The notes: generated from the letters alone by a model not told the origin. A stretch of 64,000 bases of DNA from Ascaris suum (GCA_013433145.1 CM024170.1:13305866-13369865), one strand, 5' to 3'. Shown: positions 44,601 through 58,444, counted from the stretch's first letter. Translations and numbers: made by a program.

Positions 44601-47600
44601 ATTAATTTCGTCTTCCACCCTATTTCTATGGCCTAAACTCATCAGATTTTTATTGATTATATTATGTAAATGTCACTTTTCATCAATTACAATAATATTA
44701 CTAATCAGTATTGCCGACGTTATCTAATAGCGATGATCGATATTTCTTCGATGGTCTAAATTTTCAGGTTATAAAATGGCTCAAATGTCCACAAATTACA
44801 AAATCGTTAAGTTTTCAATTGAGGCTAACCCTGTGTTCTTGCAAAAAATCGTTAAAATTCACTGAAATTTATTAGTCGATTAAATTATGCATATCTTGAG
44901 CATTTACTTTGGAAAGCTTATAAGGTAAGAGCAAATTAGAGCGAAATGATTTTTAGTAAGTTGGAAATTCTTTTCCCAAAGTATTGGAAAATTATAGAAA
45001 CGCAATAAATTTTCCATTAATATCAATATAATAAATGAAGATGAAATTATTTCCACTATGAATCTTTAAAAAAGGATTGCTATTTTTACTAAAAAGAAAA
45101 TGGAATTTTTATGAAATATTGTATAAAATCCCAACAAATTCCATAATTATATGCGGCTAAATGTTACGAATTCGGTAAGATCCACTCTATGAACTTTCTC
45201 CAACGTATTTATTTTTTTTTTCAATTATAATTGTCTTTATAAATGGGAGAAATTCGGCTTAGCACTTTCATTTATATGTAATAGAAATTAAGATTTTTTT
45301 TTTTGGTTGAAAATTCTCTTATTTCCGTTTTATTTTTTGAAGCGCAAGTAGATGTATTCGAAATTTATTGTACTAAATGCATCATAATATGATGAGTTTT
45401 CGATATTTAGCAATAAAATTTTAGTGAATATAAATATTGCTAAAATGGGGGAAATATAATGAATAGCGCTAAATAGCAATCGTGAGAAAATAAATAAAAT
45501 TCCATATATTTCGTAATATTTTCGATTTCATTTACATATAGAAAAAAAAACCAATAAATAAAATTTAGCAGTATAAATGAAATAAACATATATGATTCTT
45601 GAGCGTCGATGAATTAAAATTATAAAACCAACTAGAGGCGAATAATATGGTGTTAGGGATATTATCATATCGCAAATGAAAATGTACAGTCTATTTGAAA
45701 TGAGAGGATTGTAACTATGGAAATCTATGAAATATCTCTCAAGATTGAACTACCTAATCACGAATGAAATAATCATGGAAGAATGGAAGAATCATGGTGT
45801 GAGGTAAATGGGTAGACGAGAAGAGTCTTTCTCTGAACTAGGCGAAAAGCTAATAAATTACTGGAGCATGCTGAAGAGAGGAAAAGGATATCTGTGAACA
45901 ACAAATATTGCATCAAAATAGGAAAATATATTCGCATGAACGGAATAGGCGGCGAAAAAAGAACGACCTTTGAGCCGTATACCTCTCATCTTAGTCTAGA
46001 AAGTTCCGCTCGAAATCCGGATTTGCAAAGTAAAAATGCATCTAATCAGAAGATCAGCAAAGAGTGAGAAGCTAAGAAGATATACAAATTTCTCGCAGAG
46101 ATAAGAGCGTTTATAGTGTAAAGCTCGAATGGTTCCTTAGATTAGGCTTATGTGCATACCTCCAGGGCTTGTCTCATTTTGAACATCTTCAAGTATAGTT
46201 ATAAACTCATTGATGAGATATATCTACCGGTGAGTGCACTGTGAATGTCCTCTGACCATTCTCATTTTTCCCTAATACATCAATGAGGACAACGGCTGAA
46301 ATATATTCACAAATTGCTACGAACGTGATATAACACTGACCACTGACCACTCTTTGATGAACCTCACACTTTGCTGTACTACTCACTGTCAACTAACTCG
46401 CACTTCAAAACTCACTGACCGATTCCTATTTCATTTGGCCGCATCGTACTCCTACCCCACAATCCCCTCTTAAGTACTTCACATTCAGCTCCACTGCCCG
46501 TTTCTGATCATCTCATACTTAATCCTATCACTCATTCTTCACCAGCTCCCATTCGGTCTTGCAAGCCATAGTCAAGTAGCCGATATTTCCTTCTAATACC
46601 TCTTGTTAATTAATCATGCAACCGATTGACCACCTTACCTATCAGTTCATAATCATTTTTTCCCTACCTCAAAACTTCGTTGCACAATTCACCAACGATC
46701 TGCTGAATCCGCTGTTTCTACGCCGTATAACCTTACAAACTGTTCGCAACACCCTGTTTATGTGCATCAATAATGATTTCATTTCTTTATGCCAATAAAT
46801 CTAGATCATCGTATTCATCTGGCTAATTTTCTGGCTACATTTCAAGTCTATTTTGGAAAATTCGGAAAGTGGGATTGATTGCAGTAATAAGAGATGCTAC
46901 TCTATGACTAAAAAATTTCTTTGATTATACCACAATAATTATATATCAAATCATCGTTTAATTGGAAATATTTTGCATTATCAGCAAACGATTTATCTCT
47001 AATAAAACACATATTGCATAGAAACAACAATATGAATTAATTATTACTTATTTTAATTATTGTTTTTTTTTATTAAGATTAGAAGTGAAATCAATAGGCA
47101 ATCTATCGGTGAATTATGCATGAAAACTGGAAAATTTTTCGAAATCTAGAAAATCGCTAAATCCATTACTGCCATACTATCAAATGTACTCCTACTATGG
47201 GGCAAGTAATCGTTTATACTGCAATTTCTAATAAGGCGCTTACAGTGATCTCTAATCAGTAAATAATTTTCATTGCTGATCAATTGTTTCATTTAAAATC
47301 TCTTTTATATATATTTTTAAAAAAGAAGTTATATAAGGCTCATATAGAGAATACTTCTAAAATATATGAAATGAAAAGCGATTTATAAGTAGTAAGAAGA
47401 ACTGATAGAGAGCTATTTTCATCGATAGAAACGAAAGAGCAATAGAGAAAAATCAGATAATTACCACTTCTTGAAATAAATGCCTCGAAATCAGATTATA
47501 TCGAGAAAAATTTTGCAATTGAAAAAAAAACAATGAAAGAAAAATTTCGTAAGGGTATTTTTGCCGATAACTATTCAATGAGAATGCGCTTCAATAATTT

Positions 47601-47940
47601 TAAGATAACAATTCTTTAATATAATTTCGTTTTTCAAAAACTTTCATAAGTTTTTAAGGATTACTTTTAATCTCAGTCGATATGCAAATTTTTATTCATA
47701 AATATTAAATTTAAAAATAAATGAATGACCGGAAAATAGGATTATATTGTGGAAAAAAAGACGATTGATGAGATAGACGGAAAATACGACACAACAATCC
47801 ACCGTATAGGAATAGCAGATTGTGTATGCATATCAATGTCGGCGATGATTATATCAATATAATTCCTATGTGCTGAGAATTACCGTACATAATTATGAAG
47901 GAAATAACATAGAAAAATAAGAAATAAAAAATTTCACATC
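38690..47940. other. AT-rich non-coding DNA
   Basis: No supported gene. From about 41.1 to 41.25 kb a low-complexity TTTAAATTAT-type repeat is present. Poly-A/T runs are frequent. An open frame at 39949-40182 (plus) is AT-driven. Confidence 0.55.
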
Positions 47941-48200
47941 GCCCTTATCGGTTTCGGGTTAAAGCAATCCGAAAGAAACTATTGTGAGGGCGGTGGTCGA
48001 CATCTTCGGAGGCATTGGTTGGAGATTTACGAGGGTTACATATATGCAAACAGGCACTCTAGGGCTAGGCGCCGTTGATTTACGGTCGTTCGTTGCTGAG
48101 ATTCGCCGATTCTTCACCAATGGCTCATATGAGTTTCGGCACGACTCTTCCGTTTATTTTGCACAAATTCGATCATCAAAGAATCCTAGCAGCTAAAGAG
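47941..48200 (+). other. GC-richer island with a 70-codon open frame, unrecognised
   Basis: The frame 47984-48196 starts at GTG, not ATG, ends in TAA and reads as a plausible protein segment (DLRSFVAEIRRFF near the middle). No domain is recognised. It lies 2.5 kb upstream of the proposed lin-39 start, so an enhancer or an upstream non-coding exon is equally possible. Confidence 0.25.
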
Positions 48201-50000
48201 TGGAAAAAACACTGAAGCACATGGAGGGAGAGAAAAATACGAATTCAAAAACACATAGCATGCGCCATGTATCGTCGAATGAATTCTCCATTTTAACGAG
48301 TATCGTCACTGCAAATTTTCCGAACATTAGTGTTATGAGTACCTTACAACGTTAATTGAAAACTTCCATAGTATTTAGCACGTTGGTAGTTTATTGCTAA
48401 TTCTTTCTATTCAAATATGACAATAGTACATAGTTTTTTGTACTGTTGAAGAAGTCGGACATAGAAGGTGCACTCATTTATCGATATTTTTTTTCCAAAA
48501 TTTTCCACATTTTCACATGATTGTTTCATTTCATCCTTTAACCACAATAAAAGCGAACTTAGTTGAAAAGATGATAGAAAGCATAAATTGTTAGCTATAC
48601 AATATTCTAGCAATTTATAATTAAATGACCCAGAAAGCAATAAAATTTACAATATCTCTAACGCTTCTTTTTTCGAAATATAATCAAATAAAGTAAAAAA
48701 AAAAAGGTTTAACAAAAATTGACTGTAATTGAGCATACGGGAGGTTGAAACCACCACTGCGTAATTTACTTATAAACCAATTACCTATACAACTCGAAAA
48801 TCATATTGCTTTCAGGGTATAGTTTTCTTTGTAAACATACAATTTCTTTTACAATTCATTGATGCAATATTCAGTTAAATGCAATTTTCTTAGTTACCAC
48901 AGTATTACGATTGTTGGAAAATCGAATCTTACAACGAAATTCTTGACATTTTTTTTTGCGGAATTGTCTAAGAATCCTCAAAAAGAATCTTTGGGAGTTG
49001 CTAGAACTTTGAATCAACTTTTCATTGCTTATAGTAATGATTAATGCCAAAAAAGTAGAATAAACTTCAAGAGGTACGTATAAGAGAAAAAAAAGGGTTG
49101 AGATGAGAAAGTAAAGCGTAAAGAGATGGTGTCGATCGTATGAGGTGATTATAATCTATGTTGGCTTATTTATTGCGCTATTATTGGTGCATTTGTGTGT
49201 TTGTGTGATGTATTTCTCTCTTTTTTTGGCTATTATAGTGCTGATAAATCAAAAATAATGTTGCGAGAAGCGGAAATATTCTCGTAAGTATACAAAACGT
49301 AAAGCAAAATAAACTCAACCAATAAAAGATTTTATCAAAAAATGCTTAGGTAGAATCAATATCAAGAAAAGAAAATAATCAGTTCAATCTCATCCTCCGC
49401 TCCCTTCATCACATCTTCATTCCCCTTATCGTCTCCGCTCTTTCCCCGTCTTCTTAACAATTGGTAATACTACAAGAAATTAGTGGGATTTATTTCAAAA
49501 GTACTTATTATCATCGAAATATTATTCATTATGATTGTGAATAATATATGTTGAGGTCGTATCGGTTTACATTTAAGTCATTTCGTGTATTTTAGTGTGA
49601 ATTTTTTGCATTCATTTCTTAATGCATTTTTCTAAAATTTTTATTTTTTATGCAAAATGAATTAGTGATATGCAAAATGCAAAATTAGTGAAGATATGAC
49701 ATCAAACATTCAATCAATCATATTAATTTCATTGAGCATTCTACATTAGTTTAATGAAATATAAAGAAAATATCCATATGTAGTGCAAAAATTAGTATTT
49801 AATAAAGTGAATTGCACATGCATAATGTCAATTTTTCAACGCCGTTATTCCACTTAACGCTTTCCACGAATATATTCGTTTTGCTTTCGTTGCGTTCTTC
49901 TTTTTTTTTTTTTCGTTTCATGAATTCGACAAGGTTGCCATTGGTGTACGGTAGATTGGATGCTTATAGAAGAAGCGTGGAATTTTTGAATTGGAAACGG
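48201..50000. other. Upstream flank of the proposed lin-39 gene, AT-rich
   Basis: No gene seen. A direct repeat at 49650-49694 contains ATGCAAAAT three times and ATTAGTGA twice, an octamer-like cluster about 1 kb upstream of the start codon. Confidence 0.5.
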
Positions 50001-50007
50001 CTGGAAA

Positions 50008-50610
50008 GAGTGAGAGAGAGAGAGAGAGTGAGTGATGGATCGGTGTGGGCTGGACACGAAAGACTTTGAATCTGGCGCGTTTATTGATGATTCCTGAGCG
50101 ACGGCAACGTTTGAAGTTGCCGACTAAAAGAGGCCGCCCTCTACGAGACAGATTGCCTGCTCGGCAGCCTCCCGTTGCGAGATAACCGAGAACGCCGTTC
50201 AAATCACACATCACACTTGGTTGTCGGTCTTCGGCCGCCCCTCTTGAGCACCATCACACACCTCCTACTCTGTGGAGGCAGCCGTTTTTTGTGGCCCTTC
50301 GGTCGCTGCCTCGGGCCCAATTCCCGCCCGCAGTGTGTGGCATTCCCTCCTCCAAGTGTTGCGGGGCTGTCCCTTTGCTGGTGGGCTGATCGGCGGTCCG
50401 GCGTATGTGTCTGAAGCTCCGCCTTCCGGTGGATGCGTGTCCAATGAACGGACCGACGCTATCTCTGCAACGTTTTTTGTCTCTCCACTGTTCGCGTTAA
50501 ATTTTCCATTCAACGCTGCGCCTCACTTCTAGTTGTGCGTTTGTGCGTAACACACAGACACACACACACACAAGCACACACACACACATAACACTCTCTT
50601 TATGGGCCGA
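50008..50610 (+). promoter_or_regulatory. GC-rich promoter block of the proposed lin-39 gene
   Basis: This is the most GC-rich block in the window. It starts with a GAGAGA tract (50008-50033) that runs into TGATGGAT (50033-50040, a match to the Hox/PBX-type TGATNNAT pattern). It includes a perfect GAGGCAGC/GCTGCCTC hairpin (50275-50282/50305-50312) and a CA-repeat at 50551-50588, and ends with TTTATGG at 50599-50605. Several frames are open on both strands, as expected in GC-rich DNA, and none is convincing. Position directly 5' of a Hox start codon supports a promoter or 5' leader role. Confidence 0.55.
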
Positions 50611-50654
50611 CATTTTGTTTGGTTTTAGTGAGCAGCAGCAAGTCATTAATTCAG

Positions 50655-50676
50655 CTGAGAGCAGCACCAGCAAATT
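50655..50676 (+). promoter_or_regulatory. Candidate trans-splice acceptor and 5' leader of the proposed lin-39
   Basis: AATTCAG ends at 50654, 22 bases before the ATG, and an in-frame TGA (50656-50658) closes the frame between them. An alternative acceptor, GGTTTTAG, ends at about 50628. Nematode mRNAs commonly receive a spliced leader at such sites close to the start codon. Use of either site is inference. Confidence 0.3.
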
Positions 50677-50865
50677 ATGACATCACCCGAACATTTTCCA
50701 CCTGGTATTTCCAACTTCTATTACGATCAACAACAACCACAGCAGCAGCAACAGCAACAAAACAACAATCCGGTAGCGCCAAATCCAACAACTGCAGCTC
50801 CGCCCGCATCCGGTTTCTATTCAGCACAAAATCAATTCAATCCTTCTGAAACGGCTCATGATCCG
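50677..50865 (+). CDS. lin-39: Hox gene exon 1 (proposed lin-39, Scr/Dfd class), partial gene
   Basis: ATG at 50677 is the first in this frame after a TGA at 50656. The exon gives 63 codons and ends at ATCCG|GTTAGT, a phase-0 donor. The N-terminus MTSPEHFPPGISNFYYD is followed by a Gln-rich run (residues 18-28, encoded by CAA/CAG repeats), an Asn/Pro/Ala stretch, and SGFYSAQNQFNPSE. Low-complexity Q/N/P/A-rich N-termini are usual for Hox activation regions. Joined in phase to the exon at 55571 it leads to a YPWM hexapeptide. lin-39 in C. elegans controls mid-body and vulval cell fates as a nuclear DNA-binding factor. The homeodomain is not in the window, so lin-39 is favoured by the hexapeptide context and neighbours rather than proven. 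Confidence 0.75.
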
Positions 50866-51653
50866 GTTAGTCATTTCATTGCTCATCTATTTTTTAATGT
50901 TTTTTTAACTCATTTCTTCGTTCCATATAATTGTTTATCTACTAGGATGCTTTGAGAATTGTTTTTGGTGTGTGTGTGTGTGTTCTTTTTTTTCACTGTT
51001 TGCTCATGTACGCTTGTAACGAATAAAATTAGTGGATAGGCAATTGGAACGATTCACAGTGATCTATTGATGCAATCATTTCATTCACGTCGAACACAAA
51101 GTCGTTTATTTCACATTGAAGCCCATCGATTTTTGGCGGCTGCGTTGTCACGAACTAATGGTGTAACTCGCTAAGCACACCACACTTCGGTTTGCTGAGC
51201 AATATCGTCCTATCACTATATGCATTATTTTTTTTAATGATATAAAAATTCAACTTTTCATACAAAAAAATCCAATGTTTATTTCGCTATCTTTTGAATT
51301 TTTTTTTTTCATTTATACCCTTAGGGTGAAATTATCGATTTTTCTCATTTATTTTACCTATTATCATAAATAAATAAGAAGCCGTTTATGGAGTACTATA
51401 CTTTATTTTATGATGCTTCCCTGCATAATAAAAAATTAGTAAAAATGAATACATTTATTTCAATTCAGAGGATATTCAAACCTAAATGTATATTGAGCTA
51501 TGAGATTTTAACGAAAGGCAAATGGCGATAGCAGATTTTTATCTGTTCAGGTTGACTTGAGTCACTCATGCCTGTGAAGTGCGAAAAAAAGTACTGATGT
51601 TCGAGTGACTACTTGCCAAACTGGAATGCCTTATATATGTACGTATATATATA

Positions 51654-51880
<227 letters not shown>

Positions 51881-53491
51881 TGCAAAAGAATTTCTTCAGT
51901 GTGTATGTTTCAGCTCGATTCGGCTTGATTTTGTTTAAACTGGTTTAAACTGGAAACTGGTTTAAAATTTTATTCTATGATTTCATTGCATTCATTGATT
52001 GTTTATGCACTTTAAAGAGGTGAAAATTGCAATTGCAATTGCAATATGTTTGCAAAATGCAACAATGTAGCAAGAATTTTCAAATCTTGAATCTTGACTT
52101 TTTTCACTTTTTTCAACGTCTTATTTAATTCATTTTATGCCAACCTTACTTTGTACAAAATTTTGTTTGCAACTAAATGATTTACACTACTGAGTGGACA
52201 ATTAGTCAGTCTTCTTTGGTGTAATGGAGAAATACGATACTGTGATTGGTTATGTCTAGGACTTACCATAAGCCTTGGCTGTTTGAAAATGGCAATGCAT
52301 AGATGGCAATGGTAATGATGGAAGAGATCTTTGTAAGTTTTTATTTATTAGTTTTTCAAAAATATTTTCCCCATCACCGACCTTAATCTCTCAAATTTTA
52401 GTTGTTTCAGCCCATTTTTTCTATGCTCCTAGTTTTCATTTTTTTTTCATGAAAAAGTAGCCATCTGTTTTAAGTTTTCTTGCAAATATCTTTTGCCGAA
52501 ATATTCTCAAACGATAGTCGTATCGCAGAGTTCACAATTTTCTTAAATATTTTAAATTTTCAATCAAAGAATTTTTGTCCTCTTCTAAGATTTGAATGAA
52601 TAGCTGATCATTAAACGTATTGTAAATGTTGATTTCTTTCACACACACACACACACCACACACACAAAATACCGATAAAATCTGCACTCATAACTCGTAT
52701 GTATTTGTATCACCTTTCATATATCATCACCGAGTTACATGGGATTAGAGATGGATGACCGTTGTTGATGAATGAGCGGCTTCTATTTATGTGCGAAGAA
52801 ATGCCCCACCACTATGCAATTATTATCCGATTTATTTGAATAGCGCCATTATTTATATATATTTTTAAATCTCTTTGCAGACGGAATTTTTTTTTTTGAT
52901 TTTTAGCTTATTTATTAATGAGGAAGCATCATTTTGGTTTTCAAATATTCCACAATTGCTTTTTTTAGAAAGAAATGAATGATGAGAAGAAAGAGAAATA
53001 TATTCGAAAATTTTGACTGCAAAATTTTTCGAGATTTTCTCAGTTTTTTTTTGCTTTGCAACATCTTAGTTATATACATTTTGGATCATGTGATCCAGGA
53101 AAACTTCATCCCCGAGAGGAGATGGGTGGTCTGCAACTGACTTGTCATGCATTTTTATAAATTTGCCTTGTAAAAGAATATCACGGCGATGTTGAGTCCA
53201 TACGTTCGAAAATATGTACGTCCGTAGGTTCAACTTGGGGACAATTAAAGGTTGTCTTATAATATTTGATAGGTATGATGCATACTATAGGTTGAGCTGC
53301 CACAACATACAGGTTCTAAGAGAGTCCTGAAAAAGTTAAAGCTGTCAGAAAATTTTCAAATCTTTTTCCTCTACTGAAATCTCATTTTGCAACTACTAGC
53401 TCATATAAAAAGAACCATTTGAGGAAGATCATATAGGCGATCGCTTCGCCTGATTCGTGAATACATTAATTTGCATATTTAACTATTTTCG

Positions 53492-53550
53492 ATGATTTAT
53501 GAAATGGTTGCTTAAGTGAGGGGAAAGTACAAAAGCACATATCGTATCAA
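53492..53550 (+). repeat. Dispersed repeat copy B (partner near 5633-5690)
   Basis: Aligns with 5633-5690 on the same strand through shared ATTTaTGaAAtGGTTG-like, GAGG and AAAAGCaCAT words. It carries its own weak stem of GGGGAA with TTCCCC across about 40 bases. Confidence 0.4.
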
Positions 53551-55570
53551 CCACGGTGGCGCGCTTCCCCACATGTCATATTTTTGTGCGCTGCGTATCC
53601 ATCTAAAATTGAAAACCGAGGTGTGATGGAATTTTTAAGTTCATTTACACATTTTAAAATTGGCATACAAAATTGAATGTGCCGTATTCCCTTGAAGTGC
53701 GGTTGTTAATGCCGAATCAATTGGCACTCAAGGAAATATTTGCATAGCTAGCTAATATTCACAAACGATGAAATTTCTACATTGTCGATAATTTGGTAAT
53801 AAGAAAAAAAAATTATCTATCATTATTACAGGTAGGTAGGTATTAATGAAGTATAAAAACTCATGGAAAATTTTTATTCATTTTTGCTGCCTCTAAGCAG
53901 ATGTGTACGTGGGTCTGTCTTTTAGATTCAAGTCATAAACCATTGAAACATGAAGTTAAGCTAGAGCGCCACGTTTCATCTTTCGCTTTGAAAATAAATT
54001 TGAAAAATTTGAAAATTTGAAAAAAATTTTTAGGCATCTCACATTGATTCGAATCATTTAGAAAAAAGAAAAAAAAAACCGAATTTTTCGAGAAAATTTG
54101 TATGAGCGATTGAATTAAATGAAAAAAGAGAATACATTATATCAATATTTTATTGCTTATTAACTGATTGCAAAAAATGATTCATCGAATAAATGAGAAA
54201 TACCTATTCGACATGTTTCTTTATATGTTTCAATTTCAATCTTTTTCTTTTTTTTTCGTTGATTTTTTCTTGAATTTTTTCATTGAAATTTATTGAAAAT
54301 TTCATAAATTTAAATGGAAATATTTCATTTTTTTTAACTGCTATAAATTTCGATCTAAATGAAATAAATTCCCATCTAAATGAAATAAAATTGATGTGAT
54401 CATTCATCTTTTCACATGATTGTTCACTAAAATGAAACAAATTGCTTTGTCAAAATCATTTAAGCGTTACAGTCATCATACGCATTTTTATACTCACCAA
54501 TACTCTTGTTGCTTCATTTTTTTTTTCTTTCTTTGTTTTAAATTGTTACAGCGTTTCATTAAATTGCGCACAAATATCTCTAAATTACGATCTGAAATTC
54601 TCTCTAAGAATCGTCGTATAAGCGTCTTGTTTTTTTTTTTTCTTAAATAATCTTTAAAACAAATACTTTTAAAAATCGGGATATTTAATAAATTGTTTAT
54701 TGGTATATCAAATATATTTATGAATATTTTAAATCTTCTATGAGCGTAGAATGATTATTAATGCTAATAAATGCATATATTTCCTCGTATACTACAGATA
54801 GTCCAGGTTCATGTCTCTCAAATGTTGCTAATTTGAATGTTCATATATAAATAGCACATATATCACAATTTCTACTTAATTAATACGAAATATTTCGCAT
54901 AGTAATCAATATTTTGATCGAAATCTGTAAAAAATTAGCTCTATTTTGATGGAATGATTTTGCTTATTACATTTTCATTGAAAATGAAATGAAATTTCAG
55001 AGGGATTAGAAAAATAGTTTTCGGTTTATATAAACAGTTACAAGTTTACATCTCGAAAGTAAATAGTATGAATGAGAGGTGATACCAATATATAGGTAAT
55101 AACACAATGTAAATTCAACCGTATTAAAGAGTTGTATACGATAGATCTATAAATTATACAAGTAGTGTTTTTATGTACGAAAGTGAAGGGAGAAAGGAAG
55201 TCTAAATTTATAAAATTCATTGATCGCAAGAATATCTGATATGCTTTAATACAAGAGGGATAAATTCACATAAGTTAAAAAGTATAAAAGAACGCCTAAT
55301 ATAAAGAGAAAATTTTTTTACAATTTTATTTCATCAGCTATATTTTCATTATTTGTGAGAGCATTTTCGAAATTCATAGCCGAAACGTTTAGAGAAGGTA
55401 TGACGTGAAATCGAAATACTGGTTTTTCAGCTCAATGGTCGCCCCATTAAGATTCACTAGCGAATTGCAGCCAGAGCACAATCATCATACACTCTTCTAA
55501 GCAAATATGTCAACCTGATGATTACATTCACAACTCAAAATAACACATCATCAAATATACTGTATTCTAG

Positions 55571-55700
55571 AGTTCCTCTTGTGGTTACGGTGGCTCAGAT
55601 TGGTCTAAAGAAGAAAAAGATAATGAAAAAGAAGAGGAAGAGGATGAAAAAGCGGGTGTCGCCGTATATCCTTGGATGACACGAGTCCACTCAACTAATG
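55571..55700 (+). CDS. lin-39: Hox gene exon 2 with acidic linker and YPWM hexapeptide (proposed lin-39)
   Basis: The acceptor TATTCTAG ends at 55570; its TAG is an in-frame stop, so the frame can only begin here. The 130-base exon continues exon 1 in phase 0 and ends at AATG|GTAAGT, a strong phase-1 donor. Residues 64-74 are Ser/Gly-rich, 77-89 form an acidic block (Glu/Asp with Lys), and VYPWM lies at 95-99, followed by TRVHSTN. YPWM is the Exd/PBX-contacting hexapeptide of Hox proteins, and the following RVH matches the Scr-type context (YPWMKRVH). An intron between hexapeptide and homeodomain is a common Hox feature. No homeodomain exon was found to the right within the window. Confidence 0.88.
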
Positions 55701-58095
55701 GTAAGTCTTCTATTGTTGATATTATTTTAATCCTTCATAAATTCAATCATTCATAAACACCTTTTTACAGAATTCATTAGGAAAAGTTGATTGATTCTTA
55801 AATGAAGATGTAGAATATTCTTGAGATGTCAACTAATAAAGACAGTAAAAGGGGATTGATCACATCACCCTAGAGTTTATCGAATGCATTTCATCTTTCT
55901 CGAATTTCTTTCCAGAATTCATCTTTCAATCTCTTTTTTTCATTTATGAGATTAGTCCTTTCTGGTGTTTTGCCTGTAAAATGGATATCAGCTGCCATTA
56001 TGAGGGAGGATTAAATTCCGATGATAAGAAATCGAAATTAAAAGGATGCCTCTTGATAGCATCTTTGTCTTTGCTTCATCTTATTTTTTTCCTTAATATG
56101 CAATCCTTAAGAAAGCGAAGAATCTTATTTCGACTACCGCATATTCACTAATCATTTCTCTATGATGGTATTTTTGATATGATGGTATAACGATGAGGAT
56201 AGCCAACTTTTGTATATATAAAAACATTGTTTTACATTCCATTATATAAGATTTTTTTTTGAATAATTTAATTGAATTCTCATTGTTTTTTCTTTTAACT
56301 TAACATTCTCATATAGGTAATAACTACTAAATTGATAGATCGGATCCATAATCTCTATTGCATGGCAATAGAATTATAATAACCAACAATAGAAATACAT
56401 CTTATAATTGGAAAATTTATTTGTCCCTTTGTCGTTGAATGTAATCGTTGCGCGTAAACGCATTCATTGAAATGTGAGTATGCTTGTTGAAACGAGTGCA
56501 AAAAAAAAAATGCTTCATTGCTACTATCACTGAACTGTAAGGTCGATAATAACAGCTTGTAAAATATGAATGAAACATGATCTTTTTTTTTTCATTCGCT
56601 GAAACTCTTTGAATTCTCTGCTTCAATATTTTTGCAAAAAAAAAAAAAAAACTGCTCTATTAACTTCGCTAAAAAAAATATGGCTTATTATTTGAAAACT
56701 TGCCAAATATCATTTTTTTATTTTGTGAAATCGAAATTTCAATGATGAAATCGTTTGGAATATACTATCGAAAAGGAGTTTTAGTTTGATTAGATGAATG
56801 TTAAATAATTCAAAAATTTATTTATTTCCACTATTTTTTCTCATTGAAATTTTCAATTTTTTTTTCTTTTTCTTTCCTATCCTATTGTGATTTCTCTCAT
56901 TAAAATTCAAAAGTTGTGGTGGCTAATCCACCTTTCAAGTTTTATACAATCTGACGCGATCTTGAAAATGGAAGAAAGGGAAGGAAAATATAGAGATGGC
57001 TCATCGAATCTAAATGTGAGTAGACTAAACCGCAGAAACTGAGATCGTCTAAAATACTCACGTTTATCTATGACTAACCGTCATTTCATCTTTTTTTTTT
57101 CGTTTTCCTCATACATTAGCTACATTCTACGATCAGCTCAACCGGCTATGAGATGTCTGTATTATGTTTGGAACTTACAGTTGCAAAAAATATGTGAATT
57201 GTTTTCATTAGGTGATTACTTCAGAAGATTGGATCGTCGAATAGACGATACCCTTGCTCTACTTAGGCTGTCAGGCATCTTTCCGATTGGAACTAACCGA
57301 TTTGAACCGTAGGGTTTAATTTTTTTTTCTAATTATTTATCAGTTTGTGAGAATCTCTACAAATTATCGAAAAATGATTTAATAATGGGAATAGTATAAA
57401 TGATGCTTCCACCTGCGGTATTTCTATGAGGTATGACCGGTTCATTCGTAACATCCTCTGAAATATTCCATCCTTCACATAGAATATTTATCATTTTCAC
57501 TTATTGTAATTGATGGCGGTCTAAGAATTTTTGAATGGGAAAATTGCGAAAAGGCATATAAGTCAAGAATTATAAATCGTTTTTGGAATGAACATCCAGC
57601 TGTTAAGGACACGCAGATGTTTTGTTCATCAACCGGCTTGTCTGTAAATATAAAGCGTTTGTTAATGCTTACTGCTTTGAGCACTCTTTCAATAGATCTC
57701 AAATTCACGAGAGTGCTTATTGCTATTCAAAAAATGAACCCACTTTAGGTGAGCTACTAAAAAAGCATTGAAAAATCCATCTCATTTTATGCAAATTTTG
57801 CAGAAATCTTCAAAAAAAAAACACCTCATCTCATCCGTCTCAGATATGCAATATTTTTATCGCATACTAATAAAATATTTTTTAATATATTTATGTAGTA
57901 AAATGTCTTTTAAAAAAAAAGAAGTTTATATCTCATCGATATTTAAGGAATCATCTCAAAGGTTTAGCTTTTTTCTCTCGAAATCCTTCGCATTTTTTAA
58001 AAAGTTGATTTTAGAAGTAATGAGCAAATAATGTAGCGAAGTTTCATCCTCAACTCACTTTCCGTTCTGCTTCTGTTTCATTCAAATACCGTCCT

Positions 58096-58122
58096 CCCCC
58101 CCCTCTCCCCTCCCCCTCCCCC
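58096..58122 (-). promoter_or_regulatory. Potential G-quadruplex (minus strand) / i-motif
   Basis: Four C runs of 8, 4, 5 and 5 separated by 3, 1 and 1 bases on the plus strand, so the minus strand fits the G4+ N1-7 quadruplex pattern very well. It lies 2.4 kb inside the proposed lin-39 intron 2. Confidence 0.6.
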
Positions 58123-58444
58123 AATGTCTGCAACGTTTTTGGCTGCGAAAAGATCGAAAAAAAAACAAACTTTTTCCTATTGAATGAAGTTGTTGTTGTT
58201 ATTTTCAAAGATTTATTTTATTTACGATTTTTCTTAGAAATTATCAAAAATTTCAAGAGATTGAGTGAAAAAAAAAAGTAATTCCGAAACTACGCGCTGG
58301 CATACTCTCTATCATCTATTTAGCGTGTGTTTGCGTGCTTTGCTATCATTTGCGTCACGTACCCTCTAATCGACAATTTATGGACATTCTTGCGTCAATT
58401 TTCCGCTCTCTCTATTCAGCAACCACTTCAAACCCGCCCATTTT

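Noticed and set aside
50175..50532. Several GC-rich open frames on both strands just before lin-39
   Set aside because: Three or more frames are open at once, as expected from GC-rich promoter sequence, and none has a recognisable domain.
57070..57312. Plus-strand 80-codon frame in lin-39 intron 2
   Set aside because: Partly coding-like near its end but without ATG support in the good part, and it does not resemble a homeodomain.
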